64,000 nucleotides of DNA from Branchiostoma floridae (taxonomy: Eukaryota; Chordata; Leptocardii; Amphioxiformes; Branchiostomatidae). Below, in pieces: positions 39,001 to 45,000 of the stretch. The stretch's first letter is position 1. Each line of letters begins with the position of its first letter. The notes beneath the pieces were generated by a model. The model was not told where the DNA came from and ran no database searches. It worked only from the letters and a program-made list of their open reading frames with translations. Location of the stretch: assembly GCF_000003815.2 (NCBI RefSeq), contig NC_049981.1, positions 4,376,437 through 4,440,436 of the forward strand, written 5' to 3'. The position numbers were made by a program, and so were the translations under genes.

Positions 39001-42000
39001 TATCCTAACGGATACAATTATAAAACGATAGTTATTGAATTTCAAACTGCAATTACCCAATATCTGCTAGAGGCAAAGGCCTGACCTCAGCACTCAGGAC
39101 AAAGAAATGTACACGTCCAACAATCGCTTGTAATGTGGAACATTTAAGGCATCTTGATAACAGTAATGCACAAGCTTTAATCTCATCTTTTTCATATCAG
39201 GTGGAACTAATGAAAGGGAATTTATCATCCAACTAAAACATCCCTTTTATACAATGTTTTGGGTTCGGAGTTATGCAGGAAGAAGACGTGACAACTATGC
39301 ATTAATAAACAAGTATTTTCTGTCCTAGAAATCTACATTTCCTCCACAAAACGGTTATTCACTTACACCACTCAGACCAATCTATACTGTAGCTTTTAAT
39401 CCGTTACTTGATAATAGTTACCTGTATGTAGACTAGACCTCTGACCCCCAAGTTCCAAACCTACGTATCAAGCTTAACTTATGTTCTACTGAAGACGGTT
39501 TGTCTTTAGGCTTAATCTTGTTGTTTCATTTGAAGTATACGTCAACCATTGAAGTTAGTAATGTGTATTCTACGAGAACTGTAAATGTATGTATATGTGT
39601 TGGCACCCAACTCAGCTGAGTGTCGTTGTGGCCACCCAACCCAAACTATGGGGCACATTACAAAGGCCTGTGTATATATAAAATACAACACGGCGTATTC
39701 CGTATCACCTGAGGTATCAGCTCGACCGCGGGTTGGATCGCACGACGGCCGAAGGCCGGATGGTGATCCGACCCGCGGGAGGGCTGAGACCGAGGGTGAT
39801 GCGGAATACACCGTGTTGTATTTTATTTATGTCATACCCACCTGAGAAAACCACTATTTGATGCCATTTTGAATGCGCCAGAAGTTGAACAAATTGGTTG
39901 CCCTCGAAAAAAAACGCGTTGCAACAGTAATGTTCCAACGTCCGAATCAGGTATTCGAACTTTCGATGGCGCCGTACTCGGCCCACACGAAACATGTTCG
40001 ATTTATTCGAATGGAGCCCGTGTGATAACCCCGGGCCGTACGGAAAGTTATCATCCGGTCCGGAACACCCGTATCGAACGTTTTCACGTCACAGGTATGG
40101 CATAATAGGCCATACCACCTCCAACCAGGACCAACTAGAAGCTTACGAGAAGGCCGTGGCTTGACTGCAGTACTGGCACGGAACGATATGATGATGATGA
40201 TGGCACCCAATATTAGCTGCAAATCCAATAAATAGATAAATAAAGATCTAAAGCTGATCTATGAATGGCTATCAACACGTATGTAACTTATAAAACTGGA
40301 ACAGCCAGCCAACCAATTACTCACATTTTCATTTGAATAATCAAACAGCCTCAGTCGATCTTGCTCGAGGTCTACAAATGTAGCTGCAGGTCAATGGTTT
40401 GCCTCGATGAATCTTTAAAAAGGATGTAGTACCTACACAACCTACAGAAATGTAGGTTGTGTAGGTAGAGTTCATAGTTTTGTCTTATTTTCAATATGAA
40501 CTCTTGTAATAGGTAAGACTTGTAAAGTTGCTTGATTAAAGGAAAACCAGATTTGATATTTTAAAGAATGCATTATCATGAAAACAATGAAAGCTGTAAC
40601 AAAGTATATTCATATGTTATCTTGAAATTAAATTACGATATTTGTTCTATTCTTTGCAATGAGCGAATGCGAACTATTTCACAATAGAGTATCTTTACAT
40701 AAGTCCTCTCAATATGTTCATGGGTTCTACAGGTTCTGGTACAGGTTCAGGCATACAATGCCAGGCGTTGACGGCCCCAACTAACGGAGCGCTGAATCCA
40801 TCTGCCGGACCGTACGTCTCCCAGCAGGAGGTCACGTTCACCTGTAACACGGGATACCAACTCAGTGGCAGTTCTACCAGTAGGTGCCGAGCTGACGGAA
40901 CATGGAGTAGTGCTGTCCCAACATGCACACGTAAGTTTTCTGAAAGTCTCATACCACCATTAGACCGTACTAGTGGTGCGTACCTAAACTCATATTCAGG
41001 TTCAGGTCCGGAATCAGGTCCAGCAGTTCAGGTTCAGGTCCGGACTTTAAGTGACGTGCCAAGCTGACGGAACATGGAGCAACACTGTCCCAACATGCGC
41101 ACGTAAGAAGTGTTTGGCAGATATACAAGTACTGAATTTCTAAATGTTAATGTTAGACTTGTTGAACTGTTACGTTTTGGCATTGAATCATATTGTTTAT
41201 TGTTTAAATGTAGTATTGATAAATAATAGTATTACTAGGTTGTCCAATATTCATCTGAATTTATTCCGCTTTTACGAAATAAAACACCTTGTTATAGAAG
41301 TTGAAATCTTCCCAATCCGTGTAAAAATAGAGGAACTTGCACTGACAGGGACAATGACTTCCAATGCGCATGTTTGGCTGGGTATGAAGGAGATACTTGT
41401 CAAACAGGTAAGTATAGGGTCTATAATATGCATACACCTGTTTGTCACTCCTTTTCTGACCACTTGTGCATTATTTATGTATAGATGTAGAAGACCTCAC
41501 GAAAGTCACTCTCAGGCAGTTTAAGGCCTGTGACACCCGCAGATTCTCCAGTCTAGCAGTTATATGGCCGTAACTTTCGAAGTAACTATCAGTTTTCAGC
41601 AAAATTTGGCCCGTTGACGTAATTCACTCATATTCAAAATTTGATGACAAAAAAATCTGGATTCTGAATATTTTGGGTTAAAAATGATTTTTTGGTAAAA
41701 AATAGTGATGATATTAAGATGGGTCTGTGCCCACTATGAAATGACTGTCTAACAGAGTCATATTTTCTGGAGTAACAGATTACATCTCTGTGATATCTAA
41801 TATGCCCGGGCCTTTTGCCGCTAAACATCAGTAAGGCTTTATTTTGGGGCAAAAACATAGTTTTTTGATGACTTTGGGGCATTTTTTGTACAAATATCAA
41901 CCGAAATCAAAGATATTGCAAGAAGGCCCGCTTGATTTCCGAAGGTCCAAGGCGTAATGAACGTAAATCTGCTAAAAACTCGTCATAAAACCGGTATCCT

Positions 42001-45000
42001 GATGTGGGCAGCAGCTGACGAAACACTACTTACCATACAAGAACTGGGTCAAAGTATGTTTCACTGTACGTAACGTTAACCGATGGTAAAACATGAATGT
42101 TTTATGTCTGTATCTGCCAAATCGCAGTTGTAACAATGCGAAATTCGCAAGCAGTTAGCCTTATAAGGCATCAGTCAACTGCCATACAATCATTTTGGGC
42201 TAGAAAAGTCGATTTTTAGCTTTACTTTGCTGTTTCCTTGAAGTATGAGCGCCCCCGGGCTGTTTTCGGGGGAATCCGAACGCGTGTTCGAACGTTCGGA
42301 CGGTACCATAAGCGGCCCTCGCGGGGGTCCCTTTTTGTTAACTGCATCTGGTTATGTCAATATTTGATAAATACAAGGTCAGTATCTTTAACATTCAACA
42401 TTAATAGTATCAAGAAAAGTATTTAGTGTGACCCATGCATTCAAACTCCTGTATCATCCGTTGCACCAACTACATCGGCAACTATCGATGTGACGCCTTC
42501 TGCTACTCTTGGGACGCCTACAGTTCCACAGGTTTCGACATCGCCGGCGTCCGTGTCTCCCCCAACAGTTTGCTCTCCCATCTGCGGAGTCCTGGCGTCC
42601 TGCGTCCTCATCACCAACGGCGCAGCGCGGTGTTTCTGTAACCCAGGCTTCACAGGGGACGGCTTCACGTGTAGTGGTGAGTTTTAAAGATACTGCAATC
42701 GATTCGATTCGGCACGTTTTTTCTTCTAAAATCTTGATCGATCATACAACGATTTTCAAACCCCATCGTGATATGTTTGCTTTTAGAATAATTAAAGGAC
42801 GTTGTGTTTCATTGTTAAACCTCAAGTATTGTTTGTGGTTGCGTGTGTGTGAGAGCGCACACGTGTGTGTATGTATGTGTGTGTTTCTACCATTCAGAAT
42901 TTGCATATGTTCTATCACGCATTTAACGTGGAGATGTACATCTGATTATTTTGTTCTGTTCCTTTATTCATTAGATGTTGATGAATGTTCCACCTCCCCG
43001 TGCACGGGTCCGAATGAGCGCTGCAAGAACCGGCCGGGCAGTTTTGACTGTGTCTGTCTTCCCACTTACATTCGGTGGGGAGATGACGGCAACTGTACAG
43101 GTACGTAACGTCCTATAAAGGTATCACCACTACTTGAGTCATCTACGAACCCCGCAGTGCCGCAACGGTGCCCAAAGTGCAGAGAGAGTCCACCTTAAAG
43201 CCCCCTTCACACGAGAGCACGAATGAGCCGGAATGCCGTCCGAATGAATGTTTTTTTCTATTCGTGGCAATTCCTCGCAATTCGTACTGTATTCTAAACA
43301 TTCTTACTGCATTCGAGATATTCTTCCCCGTTCGGCTGGCTCGAAAGTTTTTGACATGTTAAGTGGAGAAATATCGAATGGCATTCGTAGTGGATTCTTA
43401 GTGTATTCTAACTATTCTGACTGCAGTCTGACCGCATTCTACGGCATTCTAACATTATTCGAAACATTCTTATCTCATTCGATGGAGAACCGAAACGGCA
43501 AGCCACCTCGAATTCTGCCAGAATGTGGCCGGAAGAATATTTCGAATGCCGTAAGAATGTCTAGAATGCACTACGAATTCACAGAAATAGACAAGAATTT
43601 TCATTCTGACGGCATTCCGGCTGATTCGTGTGAAGGGGATTTAAGGCCCATTTGGAATTCCTACCCGAATGGCCCCGAATGTGACACGAAGTTTGCAAAT
43701 ACTTCATTCCGGCTGGTTCGGCTTGATTCCTGCTAATTCGATTTCCGTGTGAAGGCCCTATTAACTAAAGCATTGATACGAATTTCAGTCTCAAATTAAG
43801 TGAGATATTTCTTCCTTCTTTGAAATTTCATCATAGCCAGAATTTTTTTTTAGATTTCATTTGCAAGATATTAACGTTCGGTCTTCTTTCTATTACATTT
43901 GATAGCGACCAGCAGGCATAATATCGACGTCACCTACACAGACAACTTTGATTACAATCCCGACCAACACGATAGAAACAGTAACGGCTTCCAGGCAGAG
44001 AGACAGCGGCATATCAACGAGGTACGTTCCAAAATAGCTCTCGTTCGCTATATGATCAGTCTTGTGCATGTTTAGCTATGAAGGACGACTATCAGCGAGA
44101 CAAAACTGATACTGTGCAATATTAGATGATACTATTTCTTGATGATTGTAACATCTACATGAAATTGCTACTATTTAACTATAACTGCTGCAACAGTTTT
44201 TGTATCTTTTGATCTGAAGATGTTCAGATCAACAGTCAACAGATTGGAGTGGTGGATATCTCTCGTTCAGTTATTGTATGTAACATTAAAGGGAATTCTA
44301 TTTGCCTTTCATGCAGTTTGATGATCTAGTAGACGATTGGGTGGACAATGTCCCAGATGTGGACAAAGTTGCCACGTCATTCAACAACTTCCGAAGCGGG
44401 AGCCTCATTGCCAATAGTGACGTCATCCTGGCGGGAAAGCCGCTGTCTAGTGCGCAGGTGCAGGAGGGTCTAAACAGCCGAATCACCTCTGATCCGAATT
44501 CAAACTTTAAACAAGTCACAGCGAAACGTAATTCAAATTTCACTAATTTTTTTTAGAATCTGTGTGAATTGAGTTAAAAGTGATCATTTTTTCTACAAAC
44601 TATAGGTTTAAAATCGTTGGACAAAACTCGTCTGTGACTCTTTCTGGTGGGAGATCTAATATGTATACAGTAAAAAGTAAACATAGTGATTGACAAATAT
44701 TTCGAATAACATCACTCTAAAAGCAAAAGCCTAGACCTCGTGTAAATTTGGTTGACGTTACAGGCTCCATGCGAATCAAAAAGTTTGAATTGATTCAAAA
44801 AACAGCTGAACACTATCTAACAACGTTGTTAGAAATTGACATGTTATATCCATACATAAAGTAAATATGCTTTGAACAAGTCCTCTGACCCTTCTCGAGA
44901 TGTTTTGACCTGAAAACCTACGTCAATTGACCTGAGCGGAATTGTGACGTCAGCAACGGGTCAAAGGGGTCCGGCAGTCGGTATCGGCCCCCGTCTTCAC

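Noticed and set aside
39869-40228. Possible gene in the CpG-rich stretch after the 149-bp MITE
   Set aside because: Both strands give similar short frames and no domain; more likely a repeat remnant.
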